Shown one piece after another: positions 25,593 to 34,442 of a stretch of DNA of 64,000 nucleotides (positions are counted from its first letter, which is position 1; each line of letters opens with the position of its first letter). The notes beneath the pieces were generated by a model. It did not search any database. It was not told where the DNA came from and saw only the letters and a program-made list of their open reading frames with translations. Origin of the DNA: Halopseudomonas pertucinogena (GTDB lineage: Bacteria > Pseudomonadota > Gammaproteobacteria > Pseudomonadales > Pseudomonadaceae); assembly GCF_014646575.1 (NCBI RefSeq), contig NZ_BMNN01000001.1:186001-250000 (forward strand), given 5' to 3'. The translations under genes were made by a program, and so were the position numbers.

Positions 25593-26282
25593 ATGAGCAA
25601 CAGGACAACCCCCGAAAGCCGCGCTAAACCGCTGAAACGGCCCACTCAGGCCCGCGCGCGGTTCACCGTACAGGCCATTTTCGACGCCTATGTTCGGATT
25701 TGGCAGCGCGATGGCTGGGCCGGCCTGACCACCCGCGCGGTCGCGCTGGAAGCGGGCGTGGCGGTAGGCACCCTGTACGACTATTTCCCCAGCAAGGAGG
25801 CGTTGCATTCAGCCTACGTGCGGCACTGCATCGAACGACTGGTCGAGGCGGTGGATGCTCAGGTGGTGCAGGCGCCGGCGTTGAGCTGGCAACAGCGCAT
25901 CCATCTGTTGATCGAGCTGCTCAGTGGCGTGCGGCGCGACGAGTTGTCGTGGTTCCATCCGGACATGATGGAGCTGGAGCCGCTGGTTGCCGAGCAGAAA
26001 TACCAGCTGCGCGCCTATGCCGAATTGCTTGCAATGTGGCGCCGGGTACTCGGCGTGTGCACCGATCTGCCGCAACCGGCCGATGATCGGTTGGTGGAGG
26101 CGCTGCATCTGGCGGTGTGGGGCGGCCGACGCTATGCGATGCAGCTGCGCCTGGACGATCGGCAGATGCAGAGCTGGGCCGCCGAAATGGAAGCGCTGTG
26201 TGTGGCGCGGCTGGGTGGCAGCGCAGCTCCGGTTACAGATCCATCTGCTGCTGAACGCCCTGACTCCTTTCCTTCGCGTTGA
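25593..26282 (+). CDS. TetR-family transcriptional regulator
   Basis: A 229-residue regulator. The N-terminal HTH covers FTVQAIFDAYVRIWQRDGWAG, then LTTRAVALEAGVAVGTLYDYFPSKEAL, the standard TetR DNA-binding segment. The C-terminal part is a variable ligand domain. It is divergent from the DUF2855 gene with a palindrome between them. Its last 50 bases overlap the 3' end of the convergent DUF488 gene. Confidence 0.88.
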   Translation: MSNRTTPESRAKPLKRPTQARARFTVQAIFDAYVRIWQRDGWAGLTTRAVALEAGVAVGTLYDYFPSKEALHSAYVRHCIERLVEAVDAQVVQAPALSWQQRIHLLIELLSGVRRDELSWFHPDMMELEPLVAEQKYQLRAYAELLAMWRRVLGVCTDLPQPADDRLVEALHLAVWGGRRYAMQLRLDDRQMQSWAAEMEALCVARLGGSAAPVTDPSAAERPDSFPSR

Positions 26283-26817
26283 GCGGCTCGCCGCGGGTGG
26301 CATCGTAGGTCAGCTGCCCGTGATGAAGACGGGCCGGGCGGGTGTAGGGGTGCTCCTCGATATGTTTCTCGTCCTGTATGTGCAGGACCCGGGTGCCACT
26401 GACCATCAGCACATCGGAAATCAGCGAACGGTGGCAACGCCACCAGAGCACCTCGGCGCACATCATGCTGGTCCGCTTTCTCGTTGCCAATTCCCGCAGG
26501 CGCTCCAGACCGCTGGCGAATTCCCGGCTGGCCGTATGGTCCGCATAGCCGCGGAACGAGGTGTTACGCCATGCAGTATTGGGCGAGTCGGCTGACGGGC
26601 GGCGGCGACCGCCCAGCTCCCTGATCAACCTGTATTCAATGCCTGCATCTTCGAGACTGGCGGCCAGCGCCTCCTGACCGAACTGCGGCAGCCGGCGCGA
26701 GCCGGGAAAACGGCGCACATCCGCTATCGCCTCGATACGGTAATGCCGCAGCAGGGCGATGAACTCGTCAATCGTGCGAGTGGAGTGGCCCAAGGTCCAG
26801 ATGGTGTCAGCACCCAT
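26233..26817 (-). CDS. DUF488 family protein
   Basis: A 194-residue protein with the family signatures IWTLGHSTRTIDEFIALL and ADVRRFPGSRRLPQF near the N-terminus, LGGRRR, and a MCAEVLWWRCHRSLI block containing two cysteines. DUF488 proteins are widespread and of unknown function. The 3' end overlaps the TetR gene by 50 bases in convergent orientation. Confidence 0.8.
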   Translation of the reverse strand: MGADTIWTLGHSTRTIDEFIALLRHYRIEAIADVRRFPGSRRLPQFGQEALAASLEDAGIEYRLIRELGGRRRPSADSPNTAWRNTSFRGYADHTASREFASGLERLRELATRKRTSMMCAEVLWWRCHRSLISDVLMVSGTRVLHIQDEKHIEEHPYTRPARLHHGQLTYDATRGEPLNAKERSQGVQQQMDL

Positions 26818-26954
26818 GATTCTTTCCTCCTGTTCTCAATAAGGGACAGGCTGCCGGCCGGAAGGTTTGCAGCCGATCAGCTCGCCTGGCTTGAGGCCAT
26901 GCTGCGAACTACGCTTTACCGGTTGCTTTCATGGGCAGGATGGGGAGGTGGGCG

Positions 26955-27392
26955 ATGGAAACGATGGAGCTGCACCGAGGACGCCTGATCGATCACGTTC
27001 AGCTGGTAGTGCGGGATCTGGCAGCGGCACGGCGCTTCTACGAAGCGGTGGCACAGGTACTGAACGTACCGGTGGGTGGAGAGGGCGAAGGGTTCTTCTG
27101 GATTGACGAGCTGGTGATCTCGGCTACGGATTCACCGGCGGCGCTGGGGGAGGTGACGGGGCGCCAGCATCTGGCTTTCCAGGCGCAGGACGAGGCGATG
27201 GTGGACGCCTTTTACCAGGCAGCACTGGCCAGCGGTGGGAAGGACAACGGAGCGCCGGGACTGCGGTCGGCATATCACCCGGGTTACTACGCCGCCTTCG
27301 TGCTTGATCCGGACGGCAACAATATCGAGGCGGTATACCATGGCGCAGCAGACCGCAGTGCTCCGTCGGTGCACATCCGGTTCACCCAGTAG
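26955..27392 (+). CDS. VOC superfamily protein (glyoxalase/bleomycin-resistance-like)
   Basis: A 145-residue protein; the start METMEL is chosen because GGGAGGTG lies at good spacing. IDHVQLVVRDLAAARRFYEAV and YAAFVLDPDGNNIEAVYH are the paired beta-alpha-beta signatures of the VOC fold, with His and Glu metal-ligand candidates. It could be a lyase, dioxygenase or binding protein; the activity cannot be told from sequence. Confidence 0.82.
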   Translation: METMELHRGRLIDHVQLVVRDLAAARRFYEAVAQVLNVPVGGEGEGFFWIDELVISATDSPAALGEVTGRQHLAFQAQDEAMVDAFYQAALASGGKDNGAPGLRSAYHPGYYAAFVLDPDGNNIEAVYHGAADRSAPSVHIRFTQ

Positions 27393-27427
27393 CACTGCAG
27401 AAACAGCACGGTTTGCTTTCACGTAGG

Positions 27428-27464
27428 CCTGTTTCCGGCCATGGCGGGCATGGCCGGAAACAGG
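27428..27464. terminator. Strong bidirectional hairpin between convergent genes
   Basis: A perfect 16-bp stem (CCTGTTTCCGGCCATG with its complement) closes a 5-base loop. It lies between the VOC gene stop and the stop of the convergent monooxygenase gene. There is no T-run, but the stem is long and symmetric, as expected for a shared terminator. Confidence 0.7.
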
Positions 27465-27472
27465 TCGCCGGC

Positions 27473-28906
27473 TTACAGCGCCTGCGCAGTCTTCTTCGCG
27501 GCTTGCTGAGTTGGGCCGGACGCGCTTCGGCCCGGCTGGCTGACCTGGCTGCGCTCCTGCTCCGTCTTTTCAGGCGTAGCCAGATAGGATTCCAGCGAGT
27601 CGTCCATCGCTTTCAGCCACGGCGTGTGGTGCGGGCTGGCCATCTTGCCGGTGATGACCGAGCGGTAGATGTTGTCGCGGAAGGTGAGGATGTTCTCCTT
27701 CTTGTGCGCGATCCACTGGAGGAAGATCCGCTTCGCACCGTCGATGTCGAAGCTGGGATAGTCGGTCTGTTCGATCAGGCTGCGCACATAATCGCCCTGG
27801 AACTGGATCATGTCCGCATCGTCCTGCAGGGCTTCTTCCCGTTCACGCCACTGCTGGCTGTGCCGACGCATCTCGCTCTGGTCGGGCAGGGCGATGCGCC
27901 CCAGTATCACGTCACGGACAAACCAGGCCTGGGCGTCGAACATGTTGAAGGTGAACCACTGGTCCTGCATACCCAGATAGAACATCTTCGGATTGTTCTC
28001 CCAGACGACGCCCTGATACAGGTTCAGGGGCCAGAGCCGGTTGTCGGTCTTCAGTCGTAATGATTCGTCCAGGAAAGGAAAGTGGTGCTGATAACCGGTA
28101 CACAGGATGATCGCGTCAACGTGGCGGGAACTGCCGTCCTTGAAGTAGGCGGTGTTGCCATCTACTTTCAGCAGTAATGGTTTTTCCTCCCAGTTGCTGG
28201 GCCAGTCGAAACCCATGGGCCGGCTGCGGTAGCTGGTGATGATGTTGCGGGCACCGTATTTGTAGCACTGCGAACCGATATCTTCGGCCGAGTAGCTGCT
28301 GCCCACCAGCAGCACGTCCTTGTCCTTGAATTCCAGCGCGTCGCGGAAGTCATGCGCGTGCAGGATGCGCCCGTTGAACGTCTGGAAGCCCTCGAATTCC
28401 GGCACATTGGGAGTGGAGAAATGGCCGGAGGCAACGATCACGTGATCGAATGTTTCGGTGCTGATCACATCGGCGCTGTGGTCGTGTGAGGTCACGCTGA
28501 ACTTGCCGGTCTGCTCATCCCAGGTCACCTGGCGCACAGGGCAGTTGAAGCGGATGTATTTGCGTACGTCGGCCTTTTCGACGCGCCCCTTGATGTAATC
28601 CCAGAGCACCTCGCGCGGCGGGTAGGAGCCGATCGGCCGGCCGAAGTGGTCATCGAAGCTGTAATCGGCGAACTCCAGTCCCTCCTTGGGGCCGTTGGAC
28701 CAGAGATAGCGGTACATGCTGCCGTGGACCGGCTCGCCGTGCTCGTCCAGGCCGGTGCGCCAGGTGTAGTGCCACAAGCCACCCCAGTCGGACTGCTTTT
28801 CGTAACAGACCAGTTCGGGGATCTCGCAGCCCAGCTGCTGGGCGGACTGGAATGCGCGGAGCTGGGCCAGGCCACTGGGGCCGGCGCCGATGATGGCTAT
28901 TCTCAT
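27473..28906 (-). CDS. tmm: Trimethylamine monooxygenase (bacterial FMO)
   Basis: A 477-residue flavin monooxygenase closely resembling the Methylophaga/marine-bacterial enzyme that oxidises trimethylamine to its N-oxide. FAD binding is by GAGPSG (residues 7-12). The family motif [11 protein letters not shown] covers residues 177-187, [11 protein letters not shown] is the NADPH site, and [15 protein letters not shown] and [18 protein letters not shown] are long blocks shared with that group. The start is preceded by AAGGAAAT. The C-terminal 35 residues (Glu, Ser and Gln rich) look like an extra tail. No trimethylamine N-oxide demethylase or methylamine genes lie nearby, so the gene is solitary. 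It could also act on other small amines or sulfides. Confidence 0.85.
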   Translation of the reverse strand: MRIAIIGAGPSGLAQLRAFQSAQQLGCEIPELVCYEKQSDWGGLWHYTWRTGLDEHGEPVHGSMYRYLWSNGPKEGLEFADYSFDDHFGRPIGSYPPREVLWDYIKGRVEKADVRKYIRFNCPVRQVTWDEQTGKFSVTSHDHSADVISTETFDHVIVASGHFSTPNVPEFEGFQTFNGRILHAHDFRDALEFKDKDVLLVGSSYSAEDIGSQCYKYGARNIITSYRSRPMGFDWPSNWEEKPLLLKVDGNTAYFKDGSSRHVDAIILCTGYQHHFPFLDESLRLKTDNRLWPLNLYQGVVWENNPKMFYLGMQDQWFTFNMFDAQAWFVRDVILGRIALPDQSEMRRHSQQWREREEALQDDADMIQFQGDYVRSLIEQTDYPSFDIDGAKRIFLQWIAHKKENILTFRDNIYRSVITGKMASPHHTPWLKAMDDSLESYLATPEKTEQERSQVSQPGRSASGPTQQAAKKTAQAL

Positions 28907-29141
28907 ATATATTTCCTTGTCTAACTATAAATAGCTGATCTGCCGCCGGAGCTTGAACACGACGGCATGAATCAGCAACACGAGGACAAGCCGAACGGTG
29001 TCGGCTTTGTTGAAAAGATGATTAGAGGTGTAATCATACAGCAAGGACGGGTTGAGATCTAATCCAGGCGCCGAGCGGCGGGTTGCCGGCAGATGTAATA
29101 TATTGATTGCTCGCGTTTCATTACCCGAAGGACTCGTCTCC

Positions 29142-30326
29142 TTGTCTGATTCCCACCGTCTGCCCCGCTGGCTGCTGATCCTGATACCGCTGCTCTTGCT
29201 GGCCGGCTGGCTTGGCTGGCAACAATGGCTTGGTCCGCAGGTGCCGGGGTACCGGCTGGAAGCGCGACCGCTGGTGCAGCGGGTGGTAGCCAGTGGTGAG
29301 GTGGACAGCCAGTCGCTGGCGCAGGTGGGAAGTGAGATCACTGGCGTGATCCGGGCGCGCCATGTGCGCGAGGGGGACAGCGTCCGAGCCGGGGATCTGC
29401 TGCTGGAGTTACGCGATGAGGACCAGCAGGCCCGTGTGGGGGAGGTGGAAGCGGCCCTGGACCAGCTGGTCCAGCTGCAGCGGCCGCAGGCACAGGCGGC
29501 CTTGAGCGAGGCGCGAACCGATCTGCAGCAGGCCACCCGCGAGCGTGAACGGCGAGACGAATTGTTCCGCCGGCAGCTGGTATCCGCAGAGCAGCGCGAG
29601 CAGGCCCGTCAGGCCGAGGTGAGTGCCCGCACCCGGTACGAGCGGGCGCAGCTCGCTGCCAGGGCGGCCGCCGTCGGGGGCAGTGACGAACAGATCCTTC
29701 GGCAGCAGCTGGCTGCCGCCCGCGCTGCGCTGGAGAAAACCCGGATCCGCGCCCAGGTAGATGGTGTGGTACAGACGCGTGATGTCGAGCCCGGTGATCT
29801 GGTACAGCCGGGCAAGGCGCTGTTGCAGATTGCCCGTACCGACAGTCGGGAAATCATCGTGCCGCTGGATGAAAAGGACATGGGGCCGGTCAGACTGGGA
29901 CAGCCGGCACTGGTGATTGCCGACGCCTACCCGGAGCAGGTGCTGCAGGCCAGGGTGAGTTTCATCGCGCCGGCCATCGACAGCAGTCGCGGGACCATCG
30001 ACATCCATCTCGAGCTGCTCGAACCGGCGGATTTCCTCCGCCAGGGCATGACGGTCTCGGCGGATATCCGTACCGGCCATCGCGAACAGACGCTGGTGCT
30101 GCCCAATGACGCGCTGCACAACCGCCGTGGCGAACAGGCCGAGGTGCTGCGCTGGGGCAGTGATAATCAGGTACAGCGGGTGCCGGTCCGCCTGGGTCTG
30201 CGGGGCACCGGTCTGACCGAAGTCGTCGAAGGCCTGAGCGAGGGGGATGTGGTCATCGCCGACGACCTTGCCGAAGGCCAGCGCGTACGGGTGCGCATCG
30301 AGCCGATGCTCGCCGGCGAGGCCTGA
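29142..30326 (+). CDS. HlyD-type periplasmic adaptor of an ABC exporter
   Basis: A 394-residue membrane-fusion protein. A TTG start at 29142 after GAAGGA gives a short cytoplasmic end and one membrane helix (WLLILIPLLLLAGWLGW). A lipoyl half-motif, a long alpha-hairpin rich in Glu, Arg, Ala and Gln (about residues 105-200), a second lipoyl half and a beta-barrel domain follow. It is followed after 2 bp by the permease and then the ATPase, a DevBCA/MacAB-like exporter. It would connect the inner-membrane permease to an outer-membrane factor not encoded here. The 235-bp gap upstream is AT-rich and shows no gene. Confidence 0.85.
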   Translation: MSDSHRLPRWLLILIPLLLLAGWLGWQQWLGPQVPGYRLEARPLVQRVVASGEVDSQSLAQVGSEITGVIRARHVREGDSVRAGDLLLELRDEDQQARVGEVEAALDQLVQLQRPQAQAALSEARTDLQQATRERERRDELFRRQLVSAEQREQARQAEVSARTRYERAQLAARAAAVGGSDEQILRQQLAAARAALEKTRIRAQVDGVVQTRDVEPGDLVQPGKALLQIARTDSREIIVPLDEKDMGPVRLGQPALVIADAYPEQVLQARVSFIAPAIDSSRGTIDIHLELLEPADFLRQGMTVSADIRTGHREQTLVLPNDALHNRRGEQAEVLRWGSDNQVQRVPVRLGLRGTGLTEVVEGLSEGDVVIADDLAEGQRVRVRIEPMLAGEA

Positions 30327-30328
30327 GC

Positions 30329-31555
30329 ATGCTGCGCCGGTGGCGGGCCAGCGCCTGGACCGAGTGGCTGATCGCCCTGCGTTTTCTGGTCGACAACCGT
30401 CTGCAGACCTTGATGATCCTGCTGGGCATAAGTGTCGGCTCGGCAGTCATCGTGTTCATCACTGCGCTGATCAGCGGGCTGCAGGACAACGTGGTCGAGC
30501 GCACCCTCGGCACCCAGGCGCATATCCGGGTGCTGACCCCGGACCAGTTCAACCGGTTGGCGCCGCTGCCAGATGGCGCCGTTTCCCTCACCCTTGAAAA
30601 CCCGCGTGCCCAGCGCCTGCGCTCGATCGGCAACTGGCAGGACGTGGTAGCCGTGCTGGATCGACATCCGCGCCTGCTGGCGGTCTCGCCGGTGGTCAGT
30701 GGGCCGGCGCTGGCGCTCAGTGGTGTGGCCCGCGAGTCGGTGGCGCTGGTCGGCATCGACCCGGTGCGCTATGAACGCATCATTCCCATCAGCGAAGACC
30801 TTGTCGCCGGCGAGTTCCGGGTCGGTGCCGGGGACGGCGTGATCGGCAGCGAACTGGCACGGGATCTGGGGCTGGGCGTAGGCGATAAATTGCGGCTCGA
30901 TGGTGGCGCCGAACGGGAGGCTGTGATCGATATCGCGGGTATCTTCGAGCTGGGTGTGCGCGAACTGGATGCCCGCTATGTCTATCTGGACCTGAAGCAG
31001 GCGCAGACGCTGCTGGCGCTGCCCGGCGGGGTGACGGTGATCGACACGCGGGTGGATGAGATTTTCGATGCGGAACAGCTGGCGCGACGCATCGAGCGCC
31101 TGACCGGACTCAAGGCCGAGAGCTGGATGCAGACCAACGGGCAGCTGCTCAACGCCCTGAAATCCCAGAGTATGACTACCGAGATGATCCGCCTGTTTGT
31201 CGGTATCTCGGTGGCCTTCGGCATCGCCAGTGTACTGGCGGTCAGCGTGGTGCAGCGTACCCGTGAGATAGGCATCCTGCGCGCCATGGGCAGCCCGCGC
31301 GGGCAGATACTCAGGGTGTTTCTGCTGCAGGGCGGGCTGCTCGGGCTGATCGGCTCGGCGATCGGCTGTGCCGTGGGCTGGGGACTGGTGCAGGTGTTCA
31401 ATGTGTTCGGCCCGGGCCTCTTCCAGGTGACAGTGGGGCCGGAACTGATTCTAGGGTCGGTGCTGGTCGCCATGTTCGCCGGCGTGCTGGCCGCCGCCGT
31501 GCCGGCCCGACGTGCGGCGCGCTACGACCCGGCGGAGGCGATCCGTTATGTCTGA
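30329..31555 (+). CDS. FtsX/MacB-family ABC exporter permease
   Basis: A 408-residue protein. One N-terminal helix (about 35-55) precedes a large periplasmic MacB-PCD domain, and three C-terminal helices follow, including VQRTREIGILRAMGSPRGQILRVFLLQG, the conserved FtsX coupling segment. This 4-helix plan is that of DevC/MacB/LolC-type permeases, which work by moving substrates or adaptors in the periplasm rather than through a channel. The stop overlaps the ATPase start region by eight bases. Confidence 0.87.
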   Translation: MLRRWRASAWTEWLIALRFLVDNRLQTLMILLGISVGSAVIVFITALISGLQDNVVERTLGTQAHIRVLTPDQFNRLAPLPDGAVSLTLENPRAQRLRSIGNWQDVVAVLDRHPRLLAVSPVVSGPALALSGVARESVALVGIDPVRYERIIPISEDLVAGEFRVGAGDGVIGSELARDLGLGVGDKLRLDGGAEREAVIDIAGIFELGVRELDARYVYLDLKQAQTLLALPGGVTVIDTRVDEIFDAEQLARRIERLTGLKAESWMQTNGQLLNALKSQSMTTEMIRLFVGISVAFGIASVLAVSVVQRTREIGILRAMGSPRGQILRVFLLQGGLLGLIGSAIGCAVGWGLVQVFNVFGPGLFQVTVGPELILGSVLVAMFAGVLAAAVPARRAARYDPAEAIRYV

Positions 31556-32258
31556 TGAGGTGCTGCGGCTCGATGCCATCGGCAAGACCTTCAACCCCGG
31601 GACGCAGCTGGAGAGTGCCGTGTTGCGGGATATCAACCTGCGGCTGGGGCGCGGTGAGCTGACAGCGTTGATTGGCCCTTCCGGCTCGGGCAAGAGCACG
31701 CTGCTGAACCTGATCGGTCTGCTCGATGTGCCGAGCAGCGGAGAACTCTATCTGCAGGGGCAGCCCACCCGCAACAGCGACGACCAGACCCGCACGCGGC
31801 TGCGCAACCAGGCGCTGGGCTTCGTGTTCCAGTTTCACCATCTCGTTTCCGCCTTCAGTGTGCTGGAAAATGTGCTCATGCCGCTGATCATCCGTGATGG
31901 CCGGCCCTCGGCGGAGACGGTCGAGCTGGCGCACGGCCTGCTGCGGGAGGTCGGGCTCGACAACCTCGCGGCGAAGAAGCCCACCGAGATCTCCGGTGGC
32001 CAGCAGCAGCGGGTGGCCATCGCCCGGGCACTGATCACTCGCCCACCGTTGCTGCTGGCGGACGAGCCTACCGGCAACCTCGACAGCAAGACAGCCGACG
32101 GTGTGTTCGAGCTGTTCCGGCGGATCAACGACCAGTTCGGCTGCTCCATCCTGGTGGTTACCCACGATCCGCGTCTGGCCGCCAGCTGCCCGCGAACGGT
32201 GCAGCTGGTGGATGGGCGCATTGTCAGTGACGAAAAGAGCGCACCGGCTCCGTCCTGA
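31548..32258 (+). CDS. ABC exporter ATP-binding protein (LolD/MacB-type)
   Basis: A 236-residue ATPase starting inside the permease's last codons. It has Walker A GPSGSGKST, signature ISGGQQQRVAIARAL, Walker B LLLADEPTGNLD and switch His in VVTHDP. The Q-loop region is LGFVFQFHHLVSAFSVLENV, as in LolD. It powers the exporter with the two genes upstream. No terminator is visible before the Zur box 13 bp downstream, so read-through into the zinc receptor is possible. Confidence 0.9.
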   Translation: MSDEVLRLDAIGKTFNPGTQLESAVLRDINLRLGRGELTALIGPSGSGKSTLLNLIGLLDVPSSGELYLQGQPTRNSDDQTRTRLRNQALGFVFQFHHLVSAFSVLENVLMPLIIRDGRPSAETVELAHGLLREVGLDNLAAKKPTEISGGQQQRVAIARALITRPPLLLADEPTGNLDSKTADGVFELFRRINDQFGCSILVVTHDPRLAASCPRTVQLVDGRIVSDEKSAPAPS

Positions 32259-32270
32259 AGAAAAAACTTG

Positions 32271-32289
32271 ATTGTTATAATATAACAAT
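32271..32289. promoter_or_regulatory. Zur box upstream of the zinc receptor
   Basis: ATTGTTATA-A-TATAACAAT is a perfect 19-bp palindrome with the GTTATAxxATAAC core of proteobacterial Zur sites. It lies 62 bp before the receptor start, so zinc-replete cells should repress the receptor. The match is by eye, but unusually exact. Confidence 0.82.
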
Positions 32290-32350
32290 ACTAATCTCGC
32301 TCCTCCGCGAGCCGGCACCGGCTTGCCCACTGGCCGAAGGGGAGGGAGCA

Positions 32351-34378
32351 ATGAAGAAGTACGGGTTTCTGGGAGCAGGAGCAGTTGCGGTGACTGGCTT
32401 GCTGGCGCCGCCGCTGGTGGCCGATGACATGGCCGCGCTGCCCGACACGGTGGTTCAGGCATCGGCCCTGGCCAGCCGCGCAGGTGATCTGAGTTCGGCG
32501 ACCACGGTGCTGCAGGGTGAGGACCTGACCCGGCGGCGGTCGGCTACCCTGGGCGACACCCTGGCGGGTCTGCCGGGCATACACTCCAGCGGCTTCGGAC
32601 CCGGGGTCGGCCGACCGGTGATTCGTGGCCTGGAAGGTAGCCGGGTCAGGGTGCTGAGCGACGGCACCGATGTACTGGATGCTTCCACCAGCAGTCCCGA
32701 TCATGCCATTACCGGCGAGATGCAATTGCTGGAGCGGATCGAGGTGATCAAGGGGCCGGCCACGCTGATGTACGGCGGTGGTGCTATCGGCGGGGTGGTC
32801 AACCTGATCGATCGGCGCGTGCCGACCTATGTGCCTGAGCGCGGCATCGAGACTGACCTGGAGCTGCGTGGCAATACGGTGGCCGATGAGCGTGCGGGTG
32901 CCCTCGGGGTGACCGCCGGTGCGGGTCAGTTTGCCCTGAGGCTGGAGGGCAGCCGGCTGGACGCGGACCCCTACGACATTCCCGGCAGCCCTTCGCAGCA
33001 GGCGGGTGCCTTCAACGAATCCGACTCCGCCGGGCTGGGGCTGAGCTGGATAGGTGACCGGGGTTACCTTGGCCTCGCCTACAGCGAGCAGAACCGCGAG
33101 TACGGCCTGCTGGCCCATGAACATGCCGATTGCCATACCCATGGGCCTGTCTGGCATTGCGGGGGGCATGGTCACGACCACGGCCATGACCATGATCATG
33201 GCGACCACGATGCCGCCTATATCGACATGCGTCAGCAGCGCTGGGATCTGCGCGGTGAATATCGCCAGCCCTTCGCCGGGTTTGAGCGGGCGCGCCTGCG
33301 GGTGGCCCATACCGATTACCGCCACCGGGAGATCGAAGGCAGCGAGGTCGGCACCCGGTTCGAGAACCAGGGCAGCGAAGGGCGACTGGAGCTTACCCAT
33401 AACCCCATCGGGGGCTGGCGGGGCGTGGTCGGCGGGCAGACTTCCCGGCGCGATTTCTCGGCCCTCGGTGAAGAGGCCTACGTGCCGGCGACCCTGACCG
33501 CCAATCATGCGCTGTTTCTGGTGGAGGAGCTGGAGCGCGGCGACTGGCGCTACGAGTGGGGCCTGCGCCACGAATGGCAGAACATCGATGTGAAACGCAG
33601 TGGCCGCGATGCCTCCCACCGGGGCACCTCGGTCTCGGCCGGCGTTACCTGGCGCTTGGTGCGCGATCACGCCCTGTTCGCCAGCCTGTCCCGCTCCCAG
33701 CGCCTGCCCACCGCAGAGGAGCTGTATGCCATGGGCCCCCACGCGGCAACGCGTACCGTGGAGCTGGGCAATGCCGACCTCGGGGAAGAGACCGGCTACA
33801 ACCTGGAACTGGGATTGCGCAAGCTCAGCGGCCGGCTGACCTACAGACTGAGCGCCTACCGCAATCAGGTGGACGACTTCATCTTTGCGGCTGACGCGGG
33901 CTACGACCCCGGCGGTGATTATCGCGTGGTCGAATACCAGCAGGCGGACGCGGTATTGCAGGGGCTGGAAGGCAGCCTGGGGATACAGGCGACCGAGCGG
34001 CTGCGGGTGACGCTGTTTGGCGATACGGTACGCGGCAAGCTGCGGGATGGCGGTGGCAACCTGCCGCGTATTCCGGCCGACCGCTACGGGCTGCGCCTGG
34101 AGCAGCAGCTGACCGGCCAGCTTGATGCCCAGCTGGAAGGCTACCGGGTGCGCCGGCAAAGCGATACCGCCGCCTACGAAACCGATACCGGTGCCTACAC
34201 CATGCTCATGGCCGGCCTCAGTTACCAGGGGTTCAGCCAGAGCGGGGTGCACTACCTGCTGTACGCACGGGCGGACAATCTGCTGGATGACAAGGCCCGC
34301 CAGCACACCTCCTTCATCAAGGATGAGGTATTGCTGCCGGGGCGGAATCTGACAGTGGGCGTACGCCTGGGCTTCTGA
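32351..34378 (+). CDS. znuD: TonB-dependent zinc receptor ZnuD
   Basis: A 675-residue outer-membrane receptor. The signal peptide ends near PPLVAD. The plug has GDTLAGLPGIHSSGFGPGVGRPVIRG, a block close to neisserial ZnuD, followed by VRVLSDGTDVLDASTSSPDHA. An extracellular loop at about residues 250-295 is extremely rich in His and Asp (HGHDHGHDHDHGDHD plus CxTHGPVWHC), as in ZnuD loops that capture zinc or heme. The barrel ends with Phe. The Zur box directly upstream fixes the physiological role as zinc uptake under zinc limitation. GGAGGGAG is the ribosome site. Confidence 0.9.
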   Translation: MKKYGFLGAGAVAVTGLLAPPLVADDMAALPDTVVQASALASRAGDLSSATTVLQGEDLTRRRSATLGDTLAGLPGIHSSGFGPGVGRPVIRGLEGSRVRVLSDGTDVLDASTSSPDHAITGEMQLLERIEVIKGPATLMYGGGAIGGVVNLIDRRVPTYVPERGIETDLELRGNTVADERAGALGVTAGAGQFALRLEGSRLDADPYDIPGSPSQQAGAFNESDSAGLGLSWIGDRGYLGLAYSEQNREYGLLAHEHADCHTHGPVWHCGGHGHDHGHDHDHGDHDAAYIDMRQQRWDLRGEYRQPFAGFERARLRVAHTDYRHREIEGSEVGTRFENQGSEGRLELTHNPIGGWRGVVGGQTSRRDFSALGEEAYVPATLTANHALFLVEELERGDWRYEWGLRHEWQNIDVKRSGRDASHRGTSVSAGVTWRLVRDHALFASLSRSQRLPTAEELYAMGPHAATRTVELGNADLGEETGYNLELGLRKLSGRLTYRLSAYRNQVDDFIFAADAGYDPGGDYRVVEYQQADAVLQGLEGSLGIQATERLRVTLFGDTVRGKLRDGGGNLPRIPADRYGLRLEQQLTGQLDAQLEGYRVRRQSDTAAYETDTGAYTMLMAGLSYQGFSQSGVHYLLYARADNLLDDKARQHTSFIKDEVLLPGRNLTVGVRLGF

Positions 34379-34393
34379 TCCATTGAGCAAAGC

Positions 34394-34436
34394 GCTCCGG
34401 GCTGCAACACTCATCCCCTGATGTTCAACCCGGAGC
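34394..34436 (+). promoter_or_regulatory. Long-loop hairpin covering a ribosome-binding site
   Basis: GCTCCGGG (34394-34401) can pair with CCCGGAGC (34429-34436). The second arm contains the GGAG ribosome site of the next gene, seven bases before its ATG. Pairing would hide that site. The arms are only 8 bp with a 27-base loop, so this may be chance or a weak end to the znuD message. Confidence 0.3.
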
Positions 34437-34442
34437 CTTTGC

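Noticed and set aside
29093-29111. A TGTAATATATTGATT stretch upstream of the HlyD gene considered as a second Zur box
   Set aside because: Aligned to the clear Zur palindrome at 32271 it matches only about half of the positions and is not palindromic.
29052-29141. TTG 29052 as the HlyD start
   Set aside because: It adds 30 residues without similarity to a signal or helix; the TTG at 29142 has a proper ribosome site and short cytoplasmic end.
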